Source: Nageia nagi (Eukaryota > Pinophyta). From it: a stretch of DNA of 64,000 nucleotides. Positions 13,508 to 25,843 of this stretch are shown one piece after another. The first letter of the stretch is position 1, and every line of letters begins with the position of its first letter. The DNA lies in assembly GCA_050084985.1 (NCBI GenBank), contig JBITNC010000002.1:35154001-35218000 (forward strand), read 5' to 3'. A model generated the notes under the pieces. That model was not told the origin of the DNA, searched no databases, and saw only the letters and a program-made list of their open reading frames with translations. Position numbers and translations under genes: made by a program.

Positions 13508-14802
13508 TAATTAAATTTGTCCTTTATATTTAATTCTAACTGTAGAAGAAGGTGCCACTTGCGAGAATAGCAAGTGAATTAAATTTCTTACTTTAATGAT
13601 GTAAGAATAGCTGGTAATTATTTTATTAAATATTTAATGATCTTTTTAATATGTTAATTTTTTTTTTAAAGGGAGAGTTTTTTTTTATGGAAAATTTAGT
13701 TAATTTTTCTATTTTATATATATATATATTAAGAGAATGTATAACAAAATAGGGAGAGTTTTTTTAATTGAAGTTAATATTTTTTTTTTAAGGGGAGAGT
13801 ATTTTTATTTATACCTTTTTTAAAAAAGAGGGGAAATTAATTCTCATTATAATTTGTACCTAAATATATATGTTCTTTCATACTCCTTGTCCTAACCTTG
13901 TTCTTGAAAATGCAAATAGGAGTGTTTGTGATATCTTCTAGGCTTAGAAAAGTAAGGAGTCCTATTGCAAGAATGAAGGTGCTTGATAAGAAGTCGGACA
14001 AGCTTTCAAAGAAAACAAGGAAGAAAGAATATGAAGATAAAATGCAAAAGTGATCAATCCTTGCAAGATAAAGGAATGAAGTCATAGCCCGCATGCTTCA
14101 CTTTCAAACTCGCTATACATTAAACTCCAATATTTCTATGTCTGGCTCTTCCTCTTGAACTAAATCTTTCCTAAAGCAATTTGGTGTTAATTAACCTTTT
14201 TTTGTGATAAATTGTTAAGACTTGTGTTGATATTGAGCATGTTAGAAAGCTCCTAGAGCCTTGTTATGTAACTAACCCAAAACTAAAGAAACTACTAACC
14301 CCTTGTTGTGTGTGGTTCTTTTTTGTGGTTAAAACAATCAACATATGCTAAAATTAAGTTAAGTCAAATATAAAATATGCACTAACTTCAAATACTAACT
14401 ACAAACACTAACCTCAAATGTTAACTACAATTGTAGATTAGTACTTACTAACCTTCAAACTACTTAAGGTTAAACAAAGTGTACTAATATGACTTACCAT
14501 CTTCTAACACTAACTTACAACTTGCTAACTACAAATTGTTAACCCAACAATGCAACTAACCTACAATTTGTCATTTTTTTTAATTATACAATTTGTACAA
14601 GTTCCTTTCAATTGTAATAATATTAAACATGATTAGTTTATATTGATTGATTACTTGCAATTGTTATGATAATTAGATGCTTTATGGTTAGTAAAATATT
14701 TATTAGTTACATGGTTGAATAATTTTACTACTTGCAATTGTGTTTGGAAAATCGTATGTTGATGCTTCTTATGCTTCGATCATTAACCTTTTTTTTGTAG
14801 AA
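13508..14802. other. leader of copia copy 2, no recognised content
   Basis: AT-rich, with T/A homopolymer runs (13655-13820) and a short (TA)n at about 13718. From 14340 to 14570 it is low in complexity, with repeated 'actaac(tt)ca(aa)' runs. No gene, primer site or other element end was recognised. Confidence 0.5.
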
Positions 14803-17800
14803 ATGGAAGACTCCTTCACACCTAAGCACATCCTTAATAATTTTAATTATGGTATTTGGGAACCAAGGATGAAAGTGGAGCTTCAAGCACTGGAGGTCTA
14901 TAACAAGAATGAGTTGGCAACTTTTATGATCTTTAGGGCAGTTTCAGATGAAGTTCTCATGATTTCAACCTTAACATCCACTAAATAAGCTTGAGATATG
15001 CTTAAGAAGATCTAACTTGGGTTTAAGTTTTCAAAAGGGTTCACCATACTTCAAAAACTCTTGCAATCTCATCAAGAGGATGATGAAGGTGTGGCAATTT
15101 ACTTGAATAAAATTATTGATCTAAGGACTCAGGTTGTAAGTTATGGATGTAATTGGATCAATGATGAATTTATAGTGTTCATCATCTTACAAAGCCTATT
15201 AATGAAGTTTAGTCACTTTGTGACTATTATTAAGACTAGGCTTAATGATAAAGAGGAAGTATTCTCTCTTGGGAATCTTTTTAGACTTCTCTTTAAGCGT
15301 GAACAAACCATCGACAAGAAGGTGTTGATTTCTTCTCTAAAAGAGCAAAACATTGCTCATAAGATGACCCCTAATGCTCATCCTAGGAGAAATGTAAAGA
15401 AGTATGATAATATTCACCATGATCACAAAGGAAAGTCAAACAAAGCTCATGTACCTAAGGACAAGTTTGATGAAAATTGTAACTATTGTGGCATCTATGG
15501 TCACAAAGAGAACCATTACTTTAAGAAAAAGAGGGAGGAAAATGGCAAAGACAAAGATAATGTGAAAAACTTCAAATGAAAGAAGAATAATAAAGGTGCT
15601 TATGTTTGTGTTTTATATTCCAAATATCATACTTTTACAAATGATTGGGTTGTAGATTTAGGTTGCACTAATCATATGAGGTTTGAAAGGAATAAGTTTG
15701 AAAACTTTCACAAATATAGGAAGGATGCGGTAGTAATAGGTGAAAACTATATGCTAGAAATTCAAGGAATTGAAAGCATATCGATACATGGGAATGTGGT
15801 TGAAGATGTGCTTCTGTACCTAAGTTAGGGATGAATCTTTTATCATTTATTCAAATTGCGAAAAAGGGATACACCTTTTAGTTCAATTTGAATTGTTGGA
15901 GTTTAAGAAAAGGGTTTGGTACTTTAATAAAAGGATTGGTTAAGAATGACCTTTTCATAGTTGACCAAGTGCCTACTAAGTTATGCCTTACCTCAAATGT
16001 TTATTCTAAAGGCAATCTTTGGCATTAACATTTGGGCTACTTAAACCACAAGAGTATTCAACTCATGAAGGATCAAGATCTTATGAAAGGATTGGCTCTT
16101 ATTTCAACCTCCATTGGCCTTTATGAAAATTGCATCTTAGGGAAGATGAAAAGGAAAAAATTTGAGAAAGACAAGGCAACTAGGGCTTCTCAACCTCTCC
16201 AATTGATTCACTCATATTTGATGGGTCCTTTTCAAATTAAGTCTCTTAAAGGAGTGTCTTGTGTCCTTACTTTTATTGATGAATTTAGTAGGATGACCTT
16301 TGGGTATGTACTAGAGCATAAAGATCAAACCCTTGATATGTTCAAGGATTTATGGCCTTAGTTGAAAATCAAACCAATCTAAATATTAAGATGCTAAGGC
16401 CAAATAATGGGGGTGAATATATAAGTAATGAGTTCAATGACTTTTGTACAAAGCATTGGATCAAAAGGCAATTTACTATCCCTTATACTCTATAACAAAA
16501 TGGTGTTATAGCAAGGAAGAATAGGACCATAATGGAGATGGATAGATGCATGATGGGCAATCTTCCTAAGCTTTTATGGGTATAAGCTATTAATATTGCT
16601 ATCTACACCTTGAACATGTGCCCCATAAAAGCAGTTGAAGGGAAAACTTCTTACAAGACATAGATAAGAAAGAAACATGATATTTTGCATACGAGGGTCT
16701 TTATATGTGAAGTGTTTTCCTTTGTAGTTTATGAAGAAAGGGAGAAGTTGGATAATAAGTAAAAAAAAATGCATCTTTGTGGGATATGACAGTCATCATA
16801 GAGGGTATAGGCTCTACTCTCCTTCATCAAAAGCAATTTTTGTTTCAAGGGATGTTACATTCAACGAGGTTCCTATTGGCTCTTCTTCAAATGATGTCCT
16901 TGAAGACTCTTTAGAAATTCCTAAGTGGTTGGATATATCTTCAGAAAAATCACCTCAAGAGCAAAATTCTCCAACTCAAAGAATAATTAGAAGCATGACT
17001 TTGAATAAGTCTCTCCTTGCTAAAATTAATAATCATAATGAGCCTTCAACCTTTAAAGAGGCATATAAACATGTTTGTTGGATGGATGCTATGAAGTTGG
17101 AATATGAGATGCTTATAAAAAATGGAACTTGGGACTTGGTTCTAGATTCATCCTCAAATAATGTAATTGGGAACAAGTGGATCTATAAGATTAAGTACAA
17201 TTCAAAGGGTGAAATTGAGAAATATAAGGGAAGGTTAGTTGTTAAGGATTTCACTCAAAAATATGGAGTTGATTATGAGGAAACCTTTTTTCCAGTAGCA
17301 AATATGGGTATAGTCAAATTGATCCTTTCCCTTTCAGTAGCTCACGGTTGAAAGGTACTTCAATTTGACATAAAGAGTGCATTTCTCAATGGTGACTTAG
17401 ATGTTGAAATCTTTATGAATCAGTCAAAAGGGTTTGTTGTGCAAGGAAAAGAGTCCCATGTGTGCAAGATAAATAAGTCTTTATATAAACTCAAGCAAGC
17501 ATCAAGAGCATGGTACAAGAAGATTTCAGGGTATTTTGAGACTCTTAGATTCTCAAAATGCTACTCGAATTCAGATCTTTATGTGCTCAATGAAAGAAAA
17601 GATTTGGTCATAATTCTTCTCTAGGTGGATGATATTTTGATCACGAGGCATAATATGGTGATCATAAATGAGTGCATAACCAAATTTAAGGTAGAATATG
17701 AGATGATTGATCTTGGTCTCTTGCACTACTACCTTGGTATGCAAGTGTATCAATGTAATGATTGTACCTACCTTAGTAAGTCCAAATATGTCTCAAATAT

Positions 17801-18514
17801 TTTGCAAAAGTTTGGAATGGAAGAGTGTAAGCTTGTGGCTATTCCATTACTCTTAGAATTAAGCTTGAGACTAGCTCAAACTCTCATTTGACAGATGCTA
17901 CAAAGTATATGCAGTTTATTAGTAGTTTTCTTTATTTCACTATCTCTAGGCCAGATATTGCTTATACATTAAATTTGATGGCAAGGTTTATGCACAAGCC
18001 TTATGTTGACCATCTTCATGCTGATAAGAAAATTTTGAGGTACATTTCAAGCACAAAGGATCTTGCTCTCGAGTTTACCAAGTTGTCTTATCTTATTCTC
18101 TCAGGGTTCTCTAATTCTAACCATGGTGGTGATAGAGATGATATGAAATCCACTTCTACCTATGTGTTTAATATTGGATCAGGTGCTATCTCATGGTCTT
18201 CTAAGAAGCAGCCTAAAGTCATTTTATCCATCATGAAAGTAGAATATAGAGCTATGACTATTGTAACCCAGGAAACGATTTGGCTTAGGCAATTTCTGAA
18301 AGAAATTGGGTATGAGCAAGTTGGCCCATCCTTGATATCTTTAGACAATCAGTTAGTCATTACTTTGGTCAAGAATCATGTGTTCCATCAAAGAACAATA
18401 TATGTCAAAATCCAAACCCATTTCATGAGGGAGAAAGTTTGGATGGTACCTTGTAGCTTCAATATTATCAATCAAACAAAAACCCCATTGATTTGTTCAC
18501 TAAGCCCCTTTTGA
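14803..18514 (+). pseudogene. copia Gag-Pol polyprotein, decayed
   Basis: Gag starts at the ATG at 14803 and runs, with a break near 14986-15060, to about 15579. Its zinc knuckle reads CNYCGIYGHKENHYF, with the last Cys replaced by Tyr. Protease remnants lie at 15640-16020, pre-integrase and integrase at 16026-16720 (WHxHLGYLNHKS, FIDEFSRMTFGYV), RT at 16990-17890 and RNase H at 17890-18514. At the RT active site the codon before VDD is a stop (TAG at about 17623). Protein order and sequence match copy 1 throughout. Several other stops and frame breaks make it non-functional. Confidence 0.9.
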
Positions 18515-19297
18515 CACTTAGTTTTGCAAGCTTTGGGGGTCTCTTGGGATGGTGAAATTTCCCTCAAGGGGGAGTTGAGTTTGAATTCTTTTTTTGTGAT
18601 GACAACTTTACTCCTACAAGGATCTTTTGGTTGTATAATGTTGATCTTTGTTTACATTTTTTTGGGTTCTCCATGTGTGAGAAACTAGTATGTGCATGTT
18701 GGCATTGTTTAGTTATCCACATGAGATAAACTTGATTATATACTTCTTGCACTATCTAGTTATTCATGTATAAGAAACTTGTATGTGCATGATTGGATGT
18801 GTATCCTATTTTTTTTATAATGATGATCAACACATATGTTTCTTATACAACAGGTAACTAATTTGCTTAGAATCTTTGTGATGACTTATAGTGCACCATT
18901 TGATCAGTTTATGGATGATATTATTTGATTCATTTATATTATGTTGATATGAATATATGATGTAGCTAACTGATCTTGTGTATGAACTGCTTGTAGCTTG
19001 CAAGTTTCTTCTTGAAATTATAAGTTACTTAATTCGGGTATGCAAGCTCATGGGGACTCATCATGTCAACATATTGTTGAATGACTACTACTTGTACATT
19101 GAAATCATTTATAGTTGATGATTGATGTATTATAAATCATTTATTTAAATGGTTAGGTAGTTGAGCCTTGGATAAATTATATTACTTCTCAAGATGTGAA
19201 GTTCTCATCTTCGATTGTATTTCTTATGGAGGAGAATTATTTTACATTCTCTTTCTATATTATCTTCTCTTTAACCCAATATTACATTAAGGAGGAG
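18515..19297 (+). other. 3' non-coding tail and polypurine tract of copia copy 2
   Basis: The segment between the RNase H end and the 3' LTR opens with CCCTCAAGGGGGAG, a feature shared with copy 1 (minus strand, about 110-90). It ends in AAGGAGGAG immediately before TGTTAG, the polypurine tract that would prime plus-strand synthesis. The middle holds no coding sequence. Confidence 0.75.
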
Positions 19298-19780
19298 TGT
19301 TAGAATAAGTAATGCACTATTGTAAATATTATTCTTTGGAAGGTATCTAAAGAATAATAAATCTTCTCCTAATGTAACTCTCTAATTAAACCCACTTAAA
19401 TACTTAAAAGTATCTTAAATACCTTTTAAGTATTTGGTGAATTTAATATTATCCTCCACTCAAACTCCTAGCCATATCATGGGCATAAGGATGCACATCC
19501 AATTTGCATAGATTTTCTCTTATAAATAGAAGGCCTTTCTTAAGCCTTCTACACATGAGTTTGAATGATTATTATGCTCTTAGATTGTAGGTTGATAGGA
19601 GGAGAGAATTCTAATGTTGTAAGAGAGTTTTATGAGCCTTGAGAAGTAATAAAATCTTACTTAAAGTGGAGTACTCTCACCTTGAGAGGAACCACTACAT
19701 ATGATTATCTCTTGAGTTGTTATTTGAAGTAAAAGAACACTCCAAGGTGATCTTAGGTGTAGGAGGTTTTATCTCTCTCA
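19298..19780 (+). repeat. 3' LTR of copia copy 2
   Basis: It starts TGTTAGAATAAG and ends near TCTCTCA, about 483 bp, matching the 485-bp LTR of copy 1. It has TATAAATAGAAGG about 220 bp in. The right border is set by length and by the terminal CA; no matching 5-bp duplication was found outside. Confidence 0.8.
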
Positions 19781-19879
19781 AATATCAAGTTTTATAATTT
19801 TTTATGTTAATAAGTATACTATAAGTAATCATTTTAAATTTATTTTAATTTATCATTGACAAGGGAGAGGACCCAGTAG

Positions 19880-20711
19880 TGGTGCACCCTAGATTTACTA
19901 AAGCCCCGCATTGACATTTATGGCACTTTGGTATTTATGATACTTGGGCATACCTAACCCCTAGGCACCCATGTTGGGCATTTTGGACCCCCAAGAGGCT
20001 AATGTTGGAATTAAGGAGCAAGGTGATGAATCCTATATTAGATCTAGATCAAGTTGACTGTATAAAAAAGCATTGAAGCCTCATAGCTAGAGATGCTTAA
20101 TTATTATTACACTTATACTGTCTAGAGGATAAGAAGAGTTAACAATGCTAAGCAAACCCTAGGTACAACATTTAGGAGGATTAACAGGTTGAAAGATCAT
20201 GTTAATCTTTAGTGTTAGTGTAGCACCCTTTCCCATTCAATGGTATTTCAAGGTTGCACTTCTACCAGTCAGCTAGTTGCCAAGATTATAGTATGAGGGC
20301 TCCTTTGGTGGAGAGGATTCAAGTTTTGGGGGAGCAAGACTGTCCCATCCATATGTCCAACTTGAGAACATTGTTGTACTCTAGTTGGCTCCTTGGAGGC
20401 CAATGTCCAAATTTAGGAGCTTGGTATTGTATCACTTATCATTTTATATCATCTACATAGTCGTTGGGCATTTGGATCTCATATTTGTGTTGTGCATACT
20501 TATCTATTGGCATCGTTGGATTACTTTTGCATGTATGTGTTTCTATGAGATAGACGTTGGCATTATGAGCTTGTCTTGATTAACATCTACTAGTTATATC
20601 TAGATGTTGGCATATTTGTATTGTTAGGGTTTGATTCAAATGCCCTACTCCATACATCAGGGTTTGATTGAATTTGCTAATTTGCACTTGAGATTGTATA
20701 TGATCTTTACA
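19880..20711 (+). repeat. partial LTR of the 1.15-1.28-kb solo-LTR family
   Basis: It matches the LTR at 58817-60100 and the reverse complement of 48893-50038 across blocks such as CACCCATGTTGGGCATT, GAAGCCTCAT, GATTATTATTAC-like, GGTGCTAAGCAA-like, TAGTTGGCTCCTTGGAGGC and GCTTGGTATTGTAT. The 5' third is missing. It ends GATCTTTACA at 20711, and PPR sequence starts directly after, so this LTR seems to have landed in the first unit of the PPR array or to mark its rearranged edge. Confidence 0.75.
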
Positions 20712-22660
20712 CTTTTCCTTACATTCTACTTGCATGCATCCATGTAGCTCTAGTGGATAAGGGTTGCAAAAATTTTAATAGCATGAGTGACCTTTATCAC
20801 ATTATGCTTGGGATGAATCATTATGCATGCATTATTGACCTTCTTGGTCATGCAAGCTATATTGATTAAGCTTTGAACTTCATTTTCAAGATGCCCATAA
20901 AACATGAATTGGGTGTGTGGATGTGTGTTCAAAGAGTAAGGAAATTAATGAAGTACTTGGGATCTAAATCTAACAACATAAATTTTCTTTGTGTTCTACT
21001 TACATGCAACCATGCAGTTATAATGGATAAGGGTTGTAAATATTTTAATAGCATAAGTGACCTTTATCACATTATGTATGGGAAGAATAATTATGGATGC
21101 ATTGTTGACCTTCTTGGCCATGTAGACTATCTTGAGTAAGCTTTGAACTTCATTTTCAAGATGCCCATAAAACCTAAATTGGGTGTGTGGATGTGTGTTC
21201 AAAGAGTAAGGAAATTAATGAAGTACTTGGGATCTAAATCTAACAACATAAATTTTCTTTGTGTTCTACTTACATGCAGCCATGCAGTTATAATGGATAA
21301 GGGTTGTAAATATTTTAATAGCATAAGTGACCTTTATCACATTATGTATGGGAAGAATAATTATGGATGCATTGTTGACCTTCTTGGCCATGTAGACTAT
21401 CTTGAGTAAGCTTTGAACTTCATTTTCAAGATGACCATAAAACCTAAATTGGGTGTGTGGATGTGCTTTCGAAGAGTAAGGACATTGATGAAGCACTTGG
21501 TATCCAAACCTAATAATATAACTTTCCTTTGTGTTCTACTTGCATGCAACAATGTAGCTCTAGTGACAAGGGTTGTAAATATTTTAATAGCATGAGTGAC
21601 CCTTATCACATTATGCTTGGGATGAATCATTATGCATGCATTGTTGACCTTCTTGTCCATACAGGCTATCTTGAGGAAGATTTTAACTTCATTGTCAAGA
21701 TGCCCATAAAACTTGAATTAGGTGTGTGGATTTGTGTTCAAATAGTAAGGACATTGATGAAAGATATATGATGTCATTAAACTCTTTGATATGATGAAGC
21801 ACTCGGGATCCAAACCTAACAACATAACTTTTGTTTGTGTTCTACTTGCATGCAGCTCTAGTAGGTAATGGCTATAAATATTTTAATAGCATGAGTGATC
21901 TCTATCACATTATGCTTGGAATGATTCATTATGTATGCATTATTGACCTTATTGATCATGCAAGCTATCTTGAGGAAGCTTTGAACTTCATTATCAAGAT
22001 GCTCATATTTGAACTTCATTATCAAGATGCCCATAAAACTTGAATCGGGTGTTAGAATTTGTCTCCTTGGTGCTTGTAGATCACATATAAATGTAGGAAT
22101 AAGGAAATTTGTGGCAATAATCCTTTTTTTGTTGAAGCCTAAATCTTCTCCATCTTATGTTCTTCTTTCAAATAGTTTTGCTGAAGTGGGAAGATGGGAT
22201 GATGTTCAAAGAGTAAGGACATTGATGAAAGATATAGGATGTCATTAAACTTGTTGATCTAATAAACCACTTGGGATCTAAACCTAATAACATAACTTTT
22301 GTTTATGTTCTACTTGCATGCAACCATCCAATTTTAGTAGACAAGGACTATAAATATTTTAATAGCATGAGTGACCTTTATCATATTATGCTTGAGATGA
22401 ATCATTATGCATGCATTGTTGACCTTCTTGGCCATGCAAGTTATCTTGAGGAAGCTTTGAACTTCATTATCAAGATGATCATAAAACCTAAATTAGGTGT
22501 GTGGATGTGTGTTCAAAGAGTAAGGACATTGATGAAAGAGTAACAACATAACCTTTATTTGTGTTCTACTTACATGCAACCATACAACTCTAGTGGATAA
22601 GGGTTGTAAATATTTTAATATCATGAGTGAACCTTATCACATCATGCTTGGGATGAATAC
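20712..22660 (+). repeat. tandem array of PPR (E-domain) gene fragments, about 270-bp units
   Basis: At least seven units begin at about 20712, 20981, 21251, 21521, 21800, 22271 and 22546. Each encodes the end of a pentatricopeptide-repeat protein: NITFLCVLLACNHA, then YFNSMSDLYHIM, HYACIVDLLGH, FIIKMPIKP, GVWMC and VQRVRTLMK. In most units the middle of the E domain is missing and WMC is joined straight to VQRV, so the deletion came before the amplification. Units 2 and 3 differ at only about three of 267 positions by eye, so expansion was partly recent. Stops are present in all units. PPR proteins bind organellar RNA; this array is not a working gene. Confidence 0.85.
21990..22248 (+). pseudogene. 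PPR E-domain fragment, least deleted copy
   Basis: Inside the array this copy keeps the part lost in the others: CLLGACRSHINVG, FVAIILFLLKPKSSPSYVLL, NSFAEVGRWDDVQRVRTLMK. This is the canonical E/E+ region found before the DYW domain of plant PLS-class PPR proteins. It shows what the ancestral unit looked like. It ends at a stop after KDIGCH. A duplicated 20-bp piece (TTGAACTTCATTATCAAGATG occurs twice within 21986-22030) marks a local slip. Confidence 0.75.
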
Positions 22661-24377
22661 ATACATTATAAATAAACTATTTCATGGAACATAAACCATA
22701 GTGGAATTGAATGCATTATAAACAAACTATTTCATGGAACACATTATTGCTTTACATATATATAAAAATATGAAATTTGTTAACAATAAGTGTCAAATAA
22801 CTTTTATATCATGCTACTGCTTTACATATATAAAATAATTATTACAAATAACTTTTATAACAAAATTTTCCTCTGTCAAACAATAGACCAACTAAAGTCA
22901 TCACAAAAATGAAGCAACTGAATTGCCTTCTTCATTTTCTACCTCCATTTGGAGCCTACATCCACAATGGTTTACAATTAAAGTATATTGTCTTGTTAAA
23001 TGGTCCAAAATCTAAGCATGTACCAAACTTGAAGTGGACCTCCTCACCATCTTTGAATTCATCAACTTCGTAGGACAAGTATTTCTCATTGTACTTGTAA
23101 AACTTCTTATATATTTTCCTCCATCTTAGCTTCTGCCCAGTAGGTCTCATCCACTAGTAGGTCTTCAAAGAATGCATTTGGATTTCCTTTAGAATGCTAT
23201 ACCTCCATTAGCATCTTGGTATGGAGATGATAACTTTGAGGTATCCTCAGTGCCATTTGTTTGAACCTTTGTTTAATTTTTGGTCTTTGTTCCATGGTTT
23301 TTTATTTATTCTCAATACTAAGGCTACATAAAAGAAAGTTATCATTTTTATAACTACTATAAATAAATATAGTTATTCATCACTATAAATACATCCTTAG
23401 TTTCAAGAAAATAGAGCTACTATAATTTAACTGACAAAACATCTTCAAAATGACATTAAACTATCAAAATAAGTAAATTGATGATCAAATTAGTGATTGG
23501 TATATTGATTATCTTCCATTATTTCATATCAAAGCATTAATTGGCAAGTACCAAACACAACTTGTAAACCAAATCTTCCCTTTTTAAGAATCACAGACTC
23601 ATAGTTCACACATAATATGTTTTTAATTTATAGCACTAACAAGTAACAACAACACATGATATGGAAATAAGATCATAGAGTGACATTGAGTATCCCATAC
23701 TAAAAAGCAAATTAACATAATAGCAAGGTGATCAATACAAAGAGGTTACATCTCAGATACACAATCTTTTATATGCTCAAGTGATGCATGATATAAGAAA
23801 GATTTAAACTCTCATCAAATTCAAATAAGATTTTACTTGTAATAGATCTTACGGACCCATCAAAACCCAACATAAAAATTATGTAAAAATATTTGCTATT
23901 CATATTTGCCACTTCAAAATGAATGAGTGGACTAATTATTTGATGAATCCAATATAGAACTCTACTATTTGATAGACGAGGAGATAAATCTTATAGTTTA
24001 GTCCCTTTTTCCTTTACAAGCATGAGGTTTTTAATGAAAGCCTTGCATTAACATATGATGACCATAGGTAAAGGTAGTATCCTTTGGGATCATTGATGAA
24101 TAGTGAGGATTCTCAGAGTTTTCATTCATGTTGTTCGATGTGATAAGAGTGAAGAAGATACTTGTTTTCTATGTGGGTTGTGCTCCGTAAGGGTGAAGGA
24201 TAGATTGGGTGATGTATGAATATCGTCTACAAGAGTCCTAGCGTGAAGGTGGAGCTAGTCTTCATGTACATTCTTTGAATTTTATAGTTACGAGAAATCC
24301 TAGGGAAAGGTAGGCTTTCCCATGTTAGGATATGATTTAGAGGCTGCCCATCTAACTCACAATATGTATAACCATGG
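22661..24377. other. unassigned AT-rich DNA
   Basis: Short local duplications are visible: AAACTATTTCATGGAAC at about 22674 and 22724, and TTGCTTTACATATATA at about 22748 and 22809. A minus-strand frame at 22956-23150 (YNEKYLSYEVDEFKDGEEVH, then FKFGTCLDFGP) reads like real protein, but I do not recognise its family and both ends are lost. No other gene, RNA or element end was seen. Confidence 0.5.
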
Positions 24378-24551
24378 CAGTTTTAGAAGAAGGTTATGGA
24401 CATACATCAAAGAGTAGTTGAGAATGGTTTTTCATCGAATGTTGCAGTTGTAAATCACCTAATAGACATGGATGCAAAATATGGAACCAACCCTCATCAA
24501 AATGCAATCTCATGGGATGCAATGATTGCAAGTTATGCAAGCAATGAGTAG
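24378..24551 (+). pseudogene. PPR gene fragment
   Basis: The plus strand encodes, with one small frame slip, KVMDIHQRVVENGF, VVNHLIDMDAKYG and AISWDAMIASYASNE before a stop. This follows the usual order of a plant PLS-type PPR repeat (IHxxVVxNGF, NxLIDMYAKxG, VSWxAMIAGYAxN). No flanking repeats remain. It probably derives from the same kind of gene as the 20712-22660 array. Confidence 0.7.
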
Positions 24552-24919
24552 TCATAAGATTTTTTTGACAAACTACAAGAAGCAAACTTTCATGAAGTGC
24601 AACATGAAAAACATGTACACAAAAAAAACCTAAGACGTGCTTGAACATTTATGCACTATTAAATGAATAAATAGAGCTCGAGAATTGGAAAACCTACTTG
24701 GTATTGAGCTTTGCTACCTATCTAAGAGCTCCCTACAACATCCACATTCAACCATGCACAAAATAATGTGAACAAGAATGATCATCTTTTCATTTATAAA
24801 GGGGGTTAATCGAACTTCATTTAATCAACTAAGTATGTATAGATTAACCCAACAATCCTTCACACATGTTTAACAGTATGGGTTAGAGGTTAATCAACAT
24901 GCTTATAGAGGCTAATTGA

Positions 24920-25220
24920 AGTTTGATTAACCTTTGCATCAATGGATGTGTGTACGGTGGTGGGCAATGTTCAAAATGGAGGTAGTGTGATATGACATAT
25001 GGGCTAATTAACTAGTTTATAAACCCCATAAATACAATTCAATTAGTCCATGCCATTAAATGTAGTAATCTAATTAAAGTTCGATTAACCTCTGCATTAG
25101 CATGTCCAAGTACAATGGTTGGTGACATTCAAAATGGAGGCAAGGTGATATGACGTATGAGTTAATTGACTTATGTTTAAACCCCATAAATACAGTCCAA
25201 TTAGCCTAGGCCATTAATAA
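24920..25220. repeat. two-copy direct repeat, about 160-bp period
   Basis: Copy 1 (about 24922-25053) and copy 2 (about 25082-25215) share GATTAACCT.TGCAT, CATTCAAAATGGAGG, GATATGAC.TATG, AACCCCATAAATACA and the closing GCCATTA. They differ by roughly 20 percent. The surrounding 24790-25460 is rich in 'ttaat(c/t)gaac' variants. Confidence 0.75.
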
Positions 25221-25684
25221 TGTCCTCGATATGTGTTCAAGGTGGTAAACCTGAGATAATTGAACATCGTCGATACTAGGGGGTTAATAAAGCATTGTCA
25301 ATTTCTAGGTTAATTGAACGATTTTTAGCCCAAATGGTCATTCGATATTGTGGATTAATCAAACGTTGTTGACATGCTATCTAATCGAACGTTGGTTAAT
25401 CTTGCATAATTGAACGATGTTGAAAGTAGACTAATTGAATATTGTAAAGCATGTGGGCTAAACGAAGTTTGATTAAATCCACATTTCATGGGGTCCATGA
25501 CATGCCATGATAGGCATAACCCGATGATCTATGTGCATGGAAAATTAAACAAAGCATGTTGAATCAAGAGCAATCGAAATTTGGACAAACCCATGACATA
25601 GCTCATCTAATCATGCATACATACCAACGAAACGAAGTGTCAAAATAAGAAAGAATTCTGAAAACTAGATACCCAACGAGGAAT

Positions 25685-25790
25685 ATGAATTTAATTTACT
25701 TTAAAATTTATAAAAAAAATTATGTGCATTTTAATTTTTATTTACAAAACAAATTCATATATAACTTTCTAATCAATGTGAAGCTCACAA
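25685..25790. repeat. short dispersed repeat, copy B, overlapping the promoter region
   Basis: Same repeat as 12895-13000. It ends 76 bp before the start codon of the host gene and contains the only TATA-like box nearby (TATATAA, 25758-25764), which is also present in copy A. The core promoter may therefore be repeat-derived. Confidence 0.75.
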
Positions 25791-25843
25791 CCCCGTATAG
25801 GCCGTTGCAGTCTCCTAATTGAACCTTTCCCTTCTTCTCTGAA

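Larger units (their letters stand above)
13114..19780 (+). mobile_element. Ty1/copia retrotransposon, copy 2
   Basis: Plus-strand element of the same family as copy 1. It has a truncated 5' LTR (13114-13507), an abnormal leader (13508-14802), a broken polyprotein (14803-18514), a long 3' non-coding tail, a polypurine tract (AAGGAGGAG, 19289-19297) and a full 3' LTR (19298-19780). No primer site was found after the 5' LTR, and no clear target duplication flanks the pair, so the 5' end has been rearranged. LTR divergence and the number of stops show an old, inactive copy. Confidence 0.85.
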
